A stretch of DNA of 64,000 nucleotides, from assembly GCA_030447275.1 (NCBI GenBank), contig JAUJPF010000016.1:1-64000 (forward strand), read 5' to 3'. Within the stretch, counting starts at the first letter, position 1; each line of letters opens with the position of its first letter. This document shows, piece by piece, positions 41,562-51,318 of this stretch. The notes under the pieces were generated by a model that was not told the origin of the DNA, made no database searches, and was given only the letters and a program-made list of their open reading frames with translations. Both the position numbers and the translations under genes were made by a program. This DNA is from Solirubrobacteraceae bacterium (GTDB taxonomy: Bacteria > Actinomycetota > Thermoleophilia > Solirubrobacterales > Solirubrobacteraceae).

Positions 41562-42151
41562 CTAGTCGCGGTCGCCGTCGCGCACGACCTCGCCCGTATT
41601 CGGGTCGACCCGGGCGTCGTCGGGCTTGCGCGTGACCGAGACGTCGAACCTGCCCGAGGGCCGCCGGCCGCCGCATGAGGACGGCCTTGGCCTTGCCGTC
41701 GAGCCCGGCCGCGACGCGGTAGGAAACCTCGAAGTCGCCGGCCTTGACCGGCGTGACCCGCCAGACGAACTCCTTGGTCTCGCCCGCCTTGACCTTGCCG
41801 AGCGCCCACGTGCTCGAGTACGCGGTCACGCCACCGCGCGGGCCGTCGTCGATGATCCATACCGGGCGGCTCGGGTCGGCCAGCCCCTGCTGCTCCGAGC
41901 GGCGCGAGAAGCCGTCCACGGTCACCGCGAGGTTCGGGATCGTCTTCGAGTCCGCGTTGCGCACGCGCAGCCGCAGGCGCACCTGCTCGGCGAGGCGCTG
42001 CTGGGTCGGGAACGTCGCATCGACGACCTCGACGGAGAAGTTGTCCCTCCGGCTCGTCGGCGTCCTGCCGCTCGCCGCCGCCTCCGCAGCCGGAGACGAG
42101 CACCGCCCCAAGCGCGCAGAAGGCGGTCGCAGACCCACGAAGACCCCGCAT
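41562..42151 (-). CDS. Putative lipoprotein with CARDB-like domain; two apparent frameshifts (~41665-41690, ~42041-42052)
   Basis: MRGLRGSATAFCALGAVLVSGCGGGG (lipobox LVSGC) / DNFSVEVVDATFPTQQRLAEQVRLRLRVRNADSKTIPNLAVTVDGF... / GRFDVSVTRKPDDARVDPNTGEVVRDGDRD*. Confidence 0.55.
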
Positions 42152-42207
42152 GCGGCGGCGAAGCTATCAGAGGGCCAAGCGGCGCGGCGCCGCTTGACGG
42201 TTGCCAT

Positions 42208-42237
42208 TTGTCACCACTCCCCACCTTTGCGTACGCT
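42208..42237 (+). promoter_or_regulatory. Candidate mce-operon promoter (TTGTCA-18-TACGCT)
   Basis: Located in 181-nt divergent gap before yrbE ATG at 42333; weak consensus. Confidence 0.3.
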
Positions 42238-42332
42238 CCAGGGAGCAGGCCGGGGTCGTCCCGCCTGCGCGTGGAGACAGAGCGGAGGAGAGAGGCTTGG
42301 TCCGAAGCGTCGCCGATCGCGGGTTCCTTCCG

Positions 42333-43103
42333 ATGAAGAACCTGCTCGAAGAGGTCGGGGACATGATGATCCTGACGGGGAAGACGATCATGTCTGCCCT
42401 GCGGCCTCCGTACCCCTACGGCGGCGAGTTCGTGTCGCAGTTCCTCTTCGCGCTGAAGCTCTGCTGGTTCCCGCTGCTGGTCTCCACCGTCGCCTTCGGC
42501 TACGGCGCGCCTGGCCTCCAGGCCGCGAACTTCCTCGTCCTCTTCGGCGCGCTCGATCGACTCGGCGGGTTCTTCGTCCTCGCGTCGATCCGCGAGTTCG
42601 CGCCGTTCGTCACGGCGATCATCGTCGCCGGCGTGGCCGGAACGGCGATCACCGCCGACCTCGGCGCCCGCAAGATCCGCGAAGAGCTCGACGCGCTCCA
42701 GGTCCTCGGCGTCGACCCGGTCAAGAACCTGGTCGTCCCGCGCTTCCTCGCGCTCATGCTCATCACCGGCCTGTTCGACATCTTCGCGCTGCTGTTCGGC
42801 ATCTTCGGCGGCGTCATCGCGACGCTCGTCAACGGCGCGCCGCTCGGCCCGTTCTGGGCGACGTTCTTCACGAACGCGAGCACCACGGACCTCTGGGGGT
42901 CGGTCCTCAAGTGCACCGGCTTCGGCGCGATCGTGGCGATCGTCTGCTGCTACAAGGGGATGACCGCCTCCGGCGGCGCCGAGGGCGTCGGCCGAGCCGT
43001 GAACCAGGCGGTGGTCATCGCCTTCCTCGGCGTGTTCGCCTTCAACTACGTCTTCACGCAGACGCTGCTGGCGACGCACCCCGAGATCCAGGTGATCCGC
43101 TAG
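42333..43103 (+). CDS. YrbE/MlaE-family ABC permease (Mce system), first
   Basis: LASIREFAPFVTAIIVAGVAGTAITADLGARKIREELDALQVLGVDPVKNLVVPRFLALML. Confidence 0.92.
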   Translation: MKNLLEEVGDMMILTGKTIMSALRPPYPYGGEFVSQFLFALKLCWFPLLVSTVAFGYGAPGLQAANFLVLFGALDRLGGFFVLASIREFAPFVTAIIVAGVAGTAITADLGARKIREELDALQVLGVDPVKNLVVPRFLALMLITGLFDIFALLFGIFGGVIATLVNGAPLGPFWATFFTNASTTDLWGSVLKCTGFGAIVAIVCCYKGMTASGGAEGVGRAVNQAVVIAFLGVFAFNYVFTQTLLATHPEIQVIR

Positions 43104-43898
43104 ATGGGCTGGCTCGCCGTCCCCCGCGACTGGCTCGCCAGCTTCGGCGAGATCACGAAGTTCTGCATGCGGATCGTCATGCTGGTCCTGACGCTCCGCG
43201 TCTTCAAGTTCTTCGGCGAGGCGCTCCGCCAGGCGGGCATCCTCATCATCTCGTCGACGCTCGTCATCTGGGGCCTGATCTTCATCATCGGCCTCCAGTG
43301 CGGGATCGAGGGCGCGTACTTCAACCGCGCCGTCGGCGCACCCGCGTACGCCGGGGTGTTCGCGGCGTGGTGCGACCTGCGCGAGCTCGTGCCCTACGCG
43401 TTCGGCTACATGATGTCCGCGAAGATCGGCACCGGCATCGTCGCGGAGCTCGGCTCGATGCGGATCTCCGACGAGATCGACGCGCTCGAGGTCATGGGCA
43501 TCGACTCGGTGCTCTTCCTGTGCGCGACGCGCCTGATCGCCGCGTGGCTGGTGCTGCCGTTCATGTACGTCGCCGGCGTCGGCGCCGGCTTCTTCGCGAG
43601 CTACCTGGCGGTGGTCGAGCAGATAGGCGAGGTCTCGTCCGGCGGCTTCTTCCTCATCTTCTGGATGTTCCAGAACCCACCCGATCTCCTGTACAGCGTC
43701 ATCAAGGGCATGGCGATGGCGACGGTCATCGTGCTGGTCGGGTGGTACTACGGCTACCACGCGTCCGGCGGACCGGTCGGCGTGGGAACGGCCACCGCGA
43801 AGTCCATGGTCATGAACATCGTGCTCGTTCACCTGATCGGGATGCTCGGCACCCAGCTCTTCTGGGGCGCCAACCCGAGAGCACCAATCGGAGGTTGA
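43104..43898 (+). CDS. YrbE/MlaE-family ABC permease (Mce system), second
   Basis: RELVPYAFGYMMSAKIGTGIVAELGSMRISDEIDALEVMGIDSVLFLCATRL. Confidence 0.92.
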   Translation: MGWLAVPRDWLASFGEITKFCMRIVMLVLTLRVFKFFGEALRQAGILIISSTLVIWGLIFIIGLQCGIEGAYFNRAVGAPAYAGVFAAWCDLRELVPYAFGYMMSAKIGTGIVAELGSMRISDEIDALEVMGIDSVLFLCATRLIAAWLVLPFMYVAGVGAGFFASYLAVVEQIGEVSSGGFFLIFWMFQNPPDLLYSVIKGMAMATVIVLVGWYYGYHASGGPVGVGTATAKSMVMNIVLVHLIGMLGTQLFWGANPRAPIGG

Positions 43899-43903
43899 CG
43901 TAG

Positions 43904-45028
43904 ATGCCGATCTTCGGCCGACGGAACGACGGGGACGACGACAGCGAGCGGGGCGGGTCCGAGGGCGGCCCCGTGGCGGACGACACCACGGCGACGCGCG
44001 AGGCGCCTCCGGTCGGCGAGGGCACGCCGGCGGGCGCCGAGGGCGGTGTCCGCGAGGCGACGCACGAGGAGTCCGCGCGCTCGCAGCCGCGCGTGACCGA
44101 CGAGCCGGACCGCGACGAGGACGAGGACGACGGCGCACGCGAGCGTCGCGAGCGCCGCGAGGCCCGCGAGCAGCGCGAGCACGACCGCCAGGGCGACGAC
44201 GAGTACCGCTGGCACACCGGCAAGCAGCGCCCGACCGGCGCGCCCGACGCCGTCGAGTTCGTCGACGTCCACAAGGCGTTCGGCCGCAACCGCATCCTCC
44301 GCGGCCTGAACATGGGCCTGCCCGAGGGCAAGATCTCGATGATCCTCGGGCCGTCGGGCACCGGCAAGTCCGTCTGCATCAAGCACATGGTCGGGCTGCT
44401 CTACCCCGACGACGGCGACGTCCTGGTCCACGGCGAGTCCGTCCCGAACATGCAGGACGACGAGCTGTTCGAGATGCGCAAGAAGTTCGGCGTCCTGTTC
44501 CAGGACGGCGCGCTCTTCGGCTCGATGAACGTCTTCGACAACACCGCGTTCCCGCTGCGCCAGCACACGGACAAGGGCGAGGACGAGGTCAGCGAGATCG
44601 TCGAGCGCCGCCTCAAGGAGGTCGGCCTGGGCGACGCGGGCGACAAGATGCCGAACGAGCTGTCGGGCGGCATGCGCAAGCGCGCAGGGTTCGCGCGCGC
44701 GCTCGTGCTCGACCCGAGCATCGTCCTCTTCGACGAGCCCGACTCAGGCCTCGACCCCGTGCGCACCGCCCTCCTGGGCGAGCTCATCCAGGAGATCCAC
44801 GCGGAGATGATGGCCGACACCGAGCGCGACGAGGCCCAGCACACGCCGGCCTTCACCCTCATCACCCACGACATCATGACCGCGCGCCGCGTCGCCGAGC
44901 ACATCTCGGTGCTGTGGAAGGGGCGGATCGTCGAGTCGGGGCCGGCCGAGGAGCTCTTCAACTCGGACAACCCGTTCGTGCGGCAGTTCCTCTCCGGCGA
45001 CGCGCAGGGCCCGCTCGGCATGGAGTAG
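43904..45028 (+). CDS. ABC ATPase of Mce/Mla type (MlaF/MceG-like) with ~110-aa charged N-terminal extension
   Basis: MILGPSGTGKSVCIKHMVGLL (Walker A), NELSGGMRKRAGFARAL (signature), IVLFDEPDSGLDP (Walker B). Confidence 0.93.
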   Translation: MPIFGRRNDGDDDSERGGSEGGPVADDTTATREAPPVGEGTPAGAEGGVREATHEESARSQPRVTDEPDRDEDEDDGARERRERREAREQREHDRQGDDEYRWHTGKQRPTGAPDAVEFVDVHKAFGRNRILRGLNMGLPEGKISMILGPSGTGKSVCIKHMVGLLYPDDGDVLVHGESVPNMQDDELFEMRKKFGVLFQDGALFGSMNVFDNTAFPLRQHTDKGEDEVSEIVERRLKEVGLGDAGDKMPNELSGGMRKRAGFARALVLDPSIVLFDEPDSGLDPVRTALLGELIQEIHAEMMADTERDEAQHTPAFTLITHDIMTARRVAEHISVLWKGRIVESGPAEELFNSDNPFVRQFLSGDAQGPLGME

Positions 45029-45163
45029 CCGGACGCGGCACACTTCCCGCGCTCCGGGTCGCTCTAACACGGAGTGAACACACATACGGCAGGATCTGCC
45101 GGCTACTCCCCCGCGTTCCACCCTCCGCCTGCCCCCCCGCCCCCCCACCCGAAGGACTGACGC

Positions 45164-46495
45164 GTGACCGCCGCCCGGGCGGTCGCGCTGGCTGCGCTCG
45201 TCCTTGCCACGGTCCTCGTGGCGACGATGCTGCTCGGCGGCGAGAAGACGACGAAGTACCAGGCGCGCTTCCAGAACGCGGGTCAGCTCGTCAAGGACAA
45301 CGACGTCCAGATCGGCGGGCGCCGCATCGGCCGCGTCACCGACATCCGCCTCACGGACCGCAACGAGGCGCTGGTCGACTTCGAGGTGCAGGAGGGCTAC
45401 GCCCCGCTGCGCGCGGGGACGCGCGCGCTCATCAAGGCGACATCGCTCTCGGGCATCGCGAACCGCTACATCGTGCTCACGCCCGGCAATGGCGAGGCGC
45501 TCGACGAGGGCGCGACGCTCCAGCAGGACGAGACCACGTCGATCGTCGAGATCGACCAGCTCTTCAACACGCTCGACGACGACACGCGCAAGGCGCTCCA
45601 GCAGGTCATCCAGGGCTCGGCGACCCAGTTCCGCGACAAGGGCGACCAGGCCAACCGCGCGACCGAGTACTTCAACCCGTTCCTCTCCTCGACGCGCAAC
45701 CTCGTCAACGAGGTCAACCGCGACCAGCGCACGCTCGAGCGCTTCATCGTCGACGGAGCCAAGGCCATGACCGCGCTCTCCGAGCGCCGCGGCGAGCTGA
45801 CCGACCTCGTGTCGAACGCGAACCTCGCGGCCCAGGGGATCGCCTCGGAGAACGACGCGCTCGCCGACATCCTGTCGCGGCTGCCCGGCACCATGCGCCG
45901 CGCGAACTCGACGTTCGTGAACCTGCGCGCGACGCTCACCGACCTCGACGTGCTCGTGGCGGAGTCCAAGCCGGCGACGCGCCGGCTCGCGCCGTTCCTG
46001 CGCGAACTGCGCCCGCTCGTGCGCGACGCGCGACCGACGATCCGCGACCTGCGGCTCGCGATCACCCGGCCGGGCGACGACAACGACCTGCTCGAGCTGA
46101 CGCGCAAGACGCCGCGCCTGGCGCAGGTCGCCGGGCCGGCGCTGCGCAACACGACGGCGGCGCTGCGCAAGTCGACGCCCGTGCTCGACTTCATCCGCCC
46201 GTACGCGCCCGACCTGACCGGCTGGTTCCGCGACTTCGGCAACGCCGGGGCGAACTACGACGCCAACGGACACTTCGGGCGCATCCAGCCGATCTTCAAC
46301 ACCTTCCAGTTCACCGAGAACTCCGCGGGCGGCGCCCTCCTGCCGCAGGATCCCGACAACCGCCTCAACGGGCTGGAGACCGGGAACATCCGCCGCTGCC
46401 CCGGCGCGGCGAGCCAGCCCCCCGCCGACGGCTCCGCCCCGTTCCAGGACGACGGCCTCGACTGCGACCCGCGGCTGTCGCCGGACGGCCCATGA
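45164..46495 (+). CDS. Mce/MlaD-family protein 1
   Basis: YQARFQNAGQLVKDNDVQIGGRRIGRVTDIRL MCE domain. Confidence 0.9.
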   Translation: MTAARAVALAALVLATVLVATMLLGGEKTTKYQARFQNAGQLVKDNDVQIGGRRIGRVTDIRLTDRNEALVDFEVQEGYAPLRAGTRALIKATSLSGIANRYIVLTPGNGEALDEGATLQQDETTSIVEIDQLFNTLDDDTRKALQQVIQGSATQFRDKGDQANRATEYFNPFLSSTRNLVNEVNRDQRTLERFIVDGAKAMTALSERRGELTDLVSNANLAAQGIASENDALADILSRLPGTMRRANSTFVNLRATLTDLDVLVAESKPATRRLAPFLRELRPLVRDARPTIRDLRLAITRPGDDNDLLELTRKTPRLAQVAGPALRNTTAALRKSTPVLDFIRPYAPDLTGWFRDFGNAGANYDANGHFGRIQPIFNTFQFTENSAGGALLPQDPDNRLNGLETGNIRRCPGAASQPPADGSAPFQDDGLDCDPRLSPDGP

Positions 46496-48053
46496 GGCGG
46501 CTGCTCGCCATCGCCGCCGTGCTCGCCGCGGCCGCCGCCGTCGCCCTCCTCGGGACCGGCGCCGGCGACGACGGCGGCGGCGGCTACAAGGTCCGGATCG
46601 TCTTCGACAACGCGTTCTCCCTGATCGAGGGCGAGGACGTGCGGGTCTCGGGCGTCAACGTCGGCACGATCGAGAAGCTCGAGGTCACGCGCGACAACAA
46701 GGCGGCGGTGGTGGTCGACATCACCGACAAGAACTTCCAGGACTTCCGCCGCGACGCGAAGTGCACGATCCGCCCGCAGTCGCTGATCGGCGAGAAGTAC
46801 ATCGAGTGCCAGCTCACCGAGCCGCGCCAGGGCGGCGGCGAGCCGCCGGAGGCGCTCGCGAGGATCCCCAAGGGCGAGCCCGGCGCCGGCCAGTACCTGC
46901 TGCCGGTCGAGCGGACGTCGAAGCCGGTCGACACCGACCTGATCAACAACGTCCTGCGGCTCCCCCAGCGTCAGCGCCTGGCGATCATCCTCAACGAGCT
47001 GGGCGCCGGCCTCGCCGGCCGCGCCGAGGACGTCGACGAGACGATCCGCCGCGCGAACCCCGCGCTCCAGGCGACGAACGAGGTCCTGAAGATCCTCGCC
47101 GAGCAGAACGACGTGCTCGCGCAGCTGGCCGAGGACTCCGACCGCGTGCTCGGGCCGCTGGCGCGCGAGCGCGAGAGCGTCGCCGACTTCATCGTCCAGG
47201 CCAACACCGTCTCGGGCGCGACCGCCGAGCGCCGCGCCGACCTCGAGCGCAACTTCGAGCTGCTGCCGCGCTTCCTCGAGGAGCTGCGCCCGACCATGAA
47301 CCGCCTCGGCGAGCTCTCGGACCAGATGTCGCCGGTGCTCGAGGACCTCCAGGCGGTCGCGCCGTCGGTCAACCGGTTCTTCCAGCAGCTCGGGCCGTTC
47401 AGCGAGGCCGGCATCCCGGCGTTCCAGACGCTCGGCGAGGCGGCGGAGGTCGGCCGTCCGGCGCTCATCGCGGCCAAGCCGATCATCGACGACCTGACGC
47501 GGCTGACCACCGAGGCGCGGCCGCTGGCCGACAACGTCGCCAAGCTCGCGATCAGCCTGCGCGACAGCGGCGGCATCGAGCGCCTGATGGACTACATCTT
47601 CTTCCAGGTGGCCGCCATCAACGGCTTCGACTCGTTCGGCCACTACCTGCGCGCCGGGCTCATCGTCAACACCTGCACGTCGTACGCGACGACGCCGCAG
47701 CCGGGCTGCTCGGCGAAGTGGCGCCACACGGAGGCCGCCGCCGCCCGCGCTGCCGCGCACGACCCCGGCAACGTGAAGCGCGCGTTCGCCGCCCGCGCCG
47801 GCGAGGACCACTCGGCCGAGGCGATGCGCGCGCGCGCCGCGGGCGACGGCGACGAGCCGCGGGCGAGCGACAAGCCGCGCAGCGCGAGCGGCGACGGCGG
47901 CGCGCGCACGCGCTCGGACCGCCCGCTGCGCCTGCCGAGCGCGGTGCTGCTCGGCAGGACCCCGCCCCGGCGGCCGCACGGGGCGCCGGCCGGCGCGCTG
48001 AGCGCCAGACGCAAGAGGGTCTGCTCGACTACCTGCTCGGGGGCGGGGCATGA
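46492..48053 (+). CDS. Mce/MlaD-family protein 2, with apparent frameshift near 47957
   Basis: YKVRIVFDNAFSLIEGEDVRVSGVNVGTIEKLEV; frame-joined C-terminus LLGRDPAPAAARGAGRRAERQTQEGLLDYLLGGGA*; ATGA overlaps at both ends. Confidence 0.88.
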
Positions 48054-49591
48054 GGCGGCGCGGCGCGGCGTCGATCGCCGCCAACCCGGTGCTCATCGGC
48101 GCGGCGACGACGCTCGTGGTCATCGTCGCGGTGTTCCTCGCCTACAACGCGAACAACGGCCTGCCGTTCGTGCCGACGTACGACCTGCGCACGGAGGGGC
48201 CGAACGCGGCCAACCTCGTGCGCGGCAACGAGGTCCGCATCGGCGGCTCGCGCGTCGGCGTCATCAACGAGATCGTCGCGCAGCGCCGCGACGACGACAC
48301 GGTCGGCGCGGTGCTGAGCCTCAAGCTCGAGACCGCGGTCGACCCGCTTCCCAAGGACTCGACGCTGCTGGTCCGCCCGCGCTCGGCGCTCGGCCTGAAG
48401 TACGTCGAGCTCGAGCGCGGCACCTCGAGCGAGGGCTTCGAGAGCGGGGCGACGATCCCGGTGCGCAACGCGCAGCCCGAGCCCGTCGAGATCGACGAGC
48501 TGTTCGCGATGTTCGACGAGCCGACGCGCGCCGCGCAGCGCACGAACCTCAACGAGTTCGGCGCCGGCCTCGCCGCCCGCGGGCAGTCGCTCAACGAGGC
48601 GCTCGGCGTGCTGCCGGTGCTGCTGCGCAACCTCGAGCCGGTGGCCGAGAACCTGGCCGACCCGCGCACCGACCTCGCCGGCTTCGTCCAGGGGCTCGGG
48701 CAGGCCGCCGCCGAGGTCGCGCCGGTCGCCGAGACGCAGGCCGCGCTGTTCCGCAACCTCGACATCACCTTCCGCGCGCTGGCCGACGTTGCGCCCCAGC
48801 TCCAGGAGACGATCTCCACCGGGCCGGACACGCTCCGGGCCGGCATCGAGTCGTTCCCGGTCCAGCGGCCGTTCCTGCGCAACAGCGCAGCGCTGTTCCG
48901 CGAGCTGCGTCCGGGCGTACGCGCGCTGCGCACCGCCGCGCCGACGCTCGCCGGCGCGCTCGAGGTCGGCACGCCGGTGCTGCGCCGGTCGGTCGAGCTC
49001 AACCGCCGCCTCCCGCCGCTCTTCCGCTCGCTCCAGGACTTCGCCCAGGACCCGCTCGCCCGACTCGGCGTCGGCGGCCTGCGCAACCTGTCGCGGATCC
49101 TCAACCCGACCGTGGCCGACCTCGCGCCGATGCAGACGGTGTGCAACTACATGACGCTGTGGTTCCGCAACATCGCCAGCCACCTCTCGGAGGGCGACAG
49201 CCGCGGCACCTGGGAGCGCTTCATCATCGTCGGCGCCCCGAGCGGTCCGAACAACGAGGGCGGCCCGGCCGACGCGCCCGCCAACGGCGGAGGCCCCGCG
49301 GCCACCCGCCAGGGGGCCGTTCCCCTCCCGGCGGGCGGCGACCCGGCCGGCAACTTCCTGCACGCGAACCCGTACCCGAACACGCCGGGCGGCGGGCGCA
49401 CGAACGAGTGCGAGAGCGGCAACGAGCCGTGGCTGCCGGGCCGCAAGGTCATCGGCAACGTCCCGGGCAACCAGGGCACGACGACCGAGGAGACGAAGAT
49501 CGTCCGCGACAGCCCGGGCAGCCTTCCCTCCGACCAGCGTCCGCCCGAGCAGGGCGGCCCGGGCGCCGACGAGTACCCGGAGTCGCCCTGA
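48050..49591 (+). CDS. Mce/MlaD-family protein 3
   Basis: YDLRTEGPNAANLVRGNEVRIGGSRVGVINEIVAQ; CNYMTLWFRNIASHLSEG. Confidence 0.9.
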   Translation: MRRRGAASIAANPVLIGAATTLVVIVAVFLAYNANNGLPFVPTYDLRTEGPNAANLVRGNEVRIGGSRVGVINEIVAQRRDDDTVGAVLSLKLETAVDPLPKDSTLLVRPRSALGLKYVELERGTSSEGFESGATIPVRNAQPEPVEIDELFAMFDEPTRAAQRTNLNEFGAGLAARGQSLNEALGVLPVLLRNLEPVAENLADPRTDLAGFVQGLGQAAAEVAPVAETQAALFRNLDITFRALADVAPQLQETISTGPDTLRAGIESFPVQRPFLRNSAALFRELRPGVRALRTAAPTLAGALEVGTPVLRRSVELNRRLPPLFRSLQDFAQDPLARLGVGGLRNLSRILNPTVADLAPMQTVCNYMTLWFRNIASHLSEGDSRGTWERFIIVGAPSGPNNEGGPADAPANGGGPAATRQGAVPLPAGGDPAGNFLHANPYPNTPGGGRTNECESGNEPWLPGRKVIGNVPGNQGTTTEETKIVRDSPGSLPSDQRPPEQGGPGADEYPESP

Positions 49592-51318
49592 TGGCCATCT
49601 TCCGGAAGCGCTCCCGCGAGGGCGACGGCGACGGCGACGGCGAGCGGCGCATCCCGCGCAAGGACCGGCGCGGCGCGAGCGCCGTGGTCGTCGGCCTGAT
49701 CGCCGTGGCGCTCGTCTCGATGGGGACCTACCTCGGGTTCACCAAGGACATCCCGTTCACGAAGGGCTACCGCGTCAACGCGGTGTTCGAGTCGGCGACC
49801 AGCATCCGCCCGAACTCGCCGGTGCGCATCGCCGGCGTCAACGTCGGCAAGGTCAAGAAGATCAGCCGCTACCAGGACACGGACCTGGCGATGGTCGAGA
49901 TGGAGATCACCAAGCAGGGCCTGCCGATCCACAAGGACGCGACGATGAAGATCCGCCCGCGGATCTTCCTCGAGGGCAACTTCTTCGTCGACCTGTCGCC
50001 GGGCACGCCCTCCTCTCCGTCGCTCGACGACGGCGACACGATCCGCGTCACGCAGACCTCGACGCCGGTTCAGTTCTACGACCTGCTCACCGCGCTCCAG
50101 TCCGACACGCGCGAGGACCTCCAGGTCCTGCTCGAGGAGTACGGCCGCGCGCTCGACGGCGACCCCCGCGAGTCCGACAAGGGCGCGTCACGGATGACCC
50201 GCGGCGAGACCGGCGCCGAGTCGCTCAACGACACGCTCGACGACGCGCCCGAGGCGCTGCGCGGCGTCGCGATCGTCAACGAGGCGTTCCTCGGCGAGGA
50301 CCCGCACGACCTCTCGCGGGCCATCGCCGGCCTCCAGAAGGTGACCGCCGCGCTGGGGCGCAACGAGCGCGTCCTCCAGGACTGGGTCTCGAACTTCAAC
50401 AAGACCCTCTCGATCTTCGCCGACGAGAACGAGAACGTGGCGGCCACGCTGCGCGGCCTGCAGGAGACGATCCCGATCGCCGACCGCACGCTGGCCGCGC
50501 TGAACCGCTCGTTCCCGTCGGTTCGCGCGTTCTCGCGCGAGATCCTGCCCGGCGTCCGCGAGACGCCGGCGACGATCGAGGCGTCGTTCCCATGGGTCCG
50601 CCAGATGCGCGGGCTGCTGCGCCAGGACGAGCTGCGCGGCCTCGCCCAGGAGCTGGCGCCGGCCTCCGAGGACCTCGCGCAGGCGACCGACGCCGCGATC
50701 TCGCTCTTCCCCCAGCAGAACCTGTTCGCGCGCTGCCTGACCGAGGTCGTCCTGCCGACCGGAGACATCGTCATCCGCGAGCCCGAGGGCCGCAAGCCGT
50801 TCGAGACGGGCGTCGAGAACTACAAGGAGTTCTGGTACACGATGGTCGCGCTCGCGGGCGAGAGCCAGAACTTCGACGGCAACGGCCAGTACGTGCGCTT
50901 CCAGCCGGGCGGCGGCACGCGGACGATCTCGACGGGCTCGACGAACATCGGCGGCGGGCAGCAGTTCGCCAACCCGGCGGCGACGCCGCTCGGCACCCGG
51001 CCGATCTTCCCGGGCAAGCGCCCGCCGTACCGGCCGGACGTCGCATGCCACACCAACACGATCCCGGACATCAACTCGGCGGCCGTGGGCGGCCCCGACG
51101 GCGGCTCGAGCGGCCCGCAGGGCGGCGGCGGCAACCCGCCGAACGGCGGCGGCGGCAGCGGTAGCGGCCTGCCGGCCCTGCCCGGCCTGCCGCTTCCGCG
51201 CTCCGGCGGCGGCGAGTCCGTGGCCAACGAGCTGGTCAGCCGCCTGAACCCGTTCCGCGCGACCGGCAAGAGCGCCAAGCGCGCGAAGGCCCGCTCGGCG
51301 AGGAAGGCGCGTCGATGA
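49591..51318 (+). CDS. Mce/MlaD-family protein 4
   Basis: YRVNAVFESATSIRPNSPVRIAGVNVGKVKKISRY. Confidence 0.9.
   Translation: MAIFRKRSREGDGDGDGERRIPRKDRRGASAVVVGLIAVALVSMGTYLGFTKDIPFTKGYRVNAVFESATSIRPNSPVRIAGVNVGKVKKISRYQDTDLAMVEMEITKQGLPIHKDATMKIRPRIFLEGNFFVDLSPGTPSSPSLDDGDTIRVTQTSTPVQFYDLLTALQSDTREDLQVLLEEYGRALDGDPRESDKGASRMTRGETGAESLNDTLDDAPEALRGVAIVNEAFLGEDPHDLSRAIAGLQKVTAALGRNERVLQDWVSNFNKTLSIFADENENVAATLRGLQETIPIADRTLAALNRSFPSVRAFSREILPGVRETPATIEASFPWVRQMRGLLRQDELRGLAQELAPASEDLAQATDAAISLFPQQNLFARCLTEVVLPTGDIVIREPEGRKPFETGVENYKEFWYTMVALAGESQNFDGNGQYVRFQPGGGTRTISTGSTNIGGGQQFANPAATPLGTRPIFPGKRPPYRPDVACHTNTIPDINSAAVGGPDGGSSGPQGGGGNPPNGGGGSGSGLPALPGLPLPRSGGGESVANELVSRLNPFRATGKSAKRAKARSARKARR

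Noticed and set aside
40500-42100. Programmed ribosomal frameshifting in the coiled-coil/membrane/lipoprotein genes
   Set aside because: No consistent slippery heptamer; the same indel pattern affects unrelated genes including metH, so consensus error is more likely.
42177-42195. Inverted repeat aagcggcg-cgg-cgccgctt as a terminator
   Set aside because: Lies between divergent genes, upstream of both, and simple GC-rich palindromes are expected often at this composition.
44914-51318. 2134-aa plus-strand ORF
   Set aside because: Composite: real frame only for Mce2 (to about 47957) and Mce4; elsewhere it runs out of frame through the ATPase end, Mce1 and Mce3.
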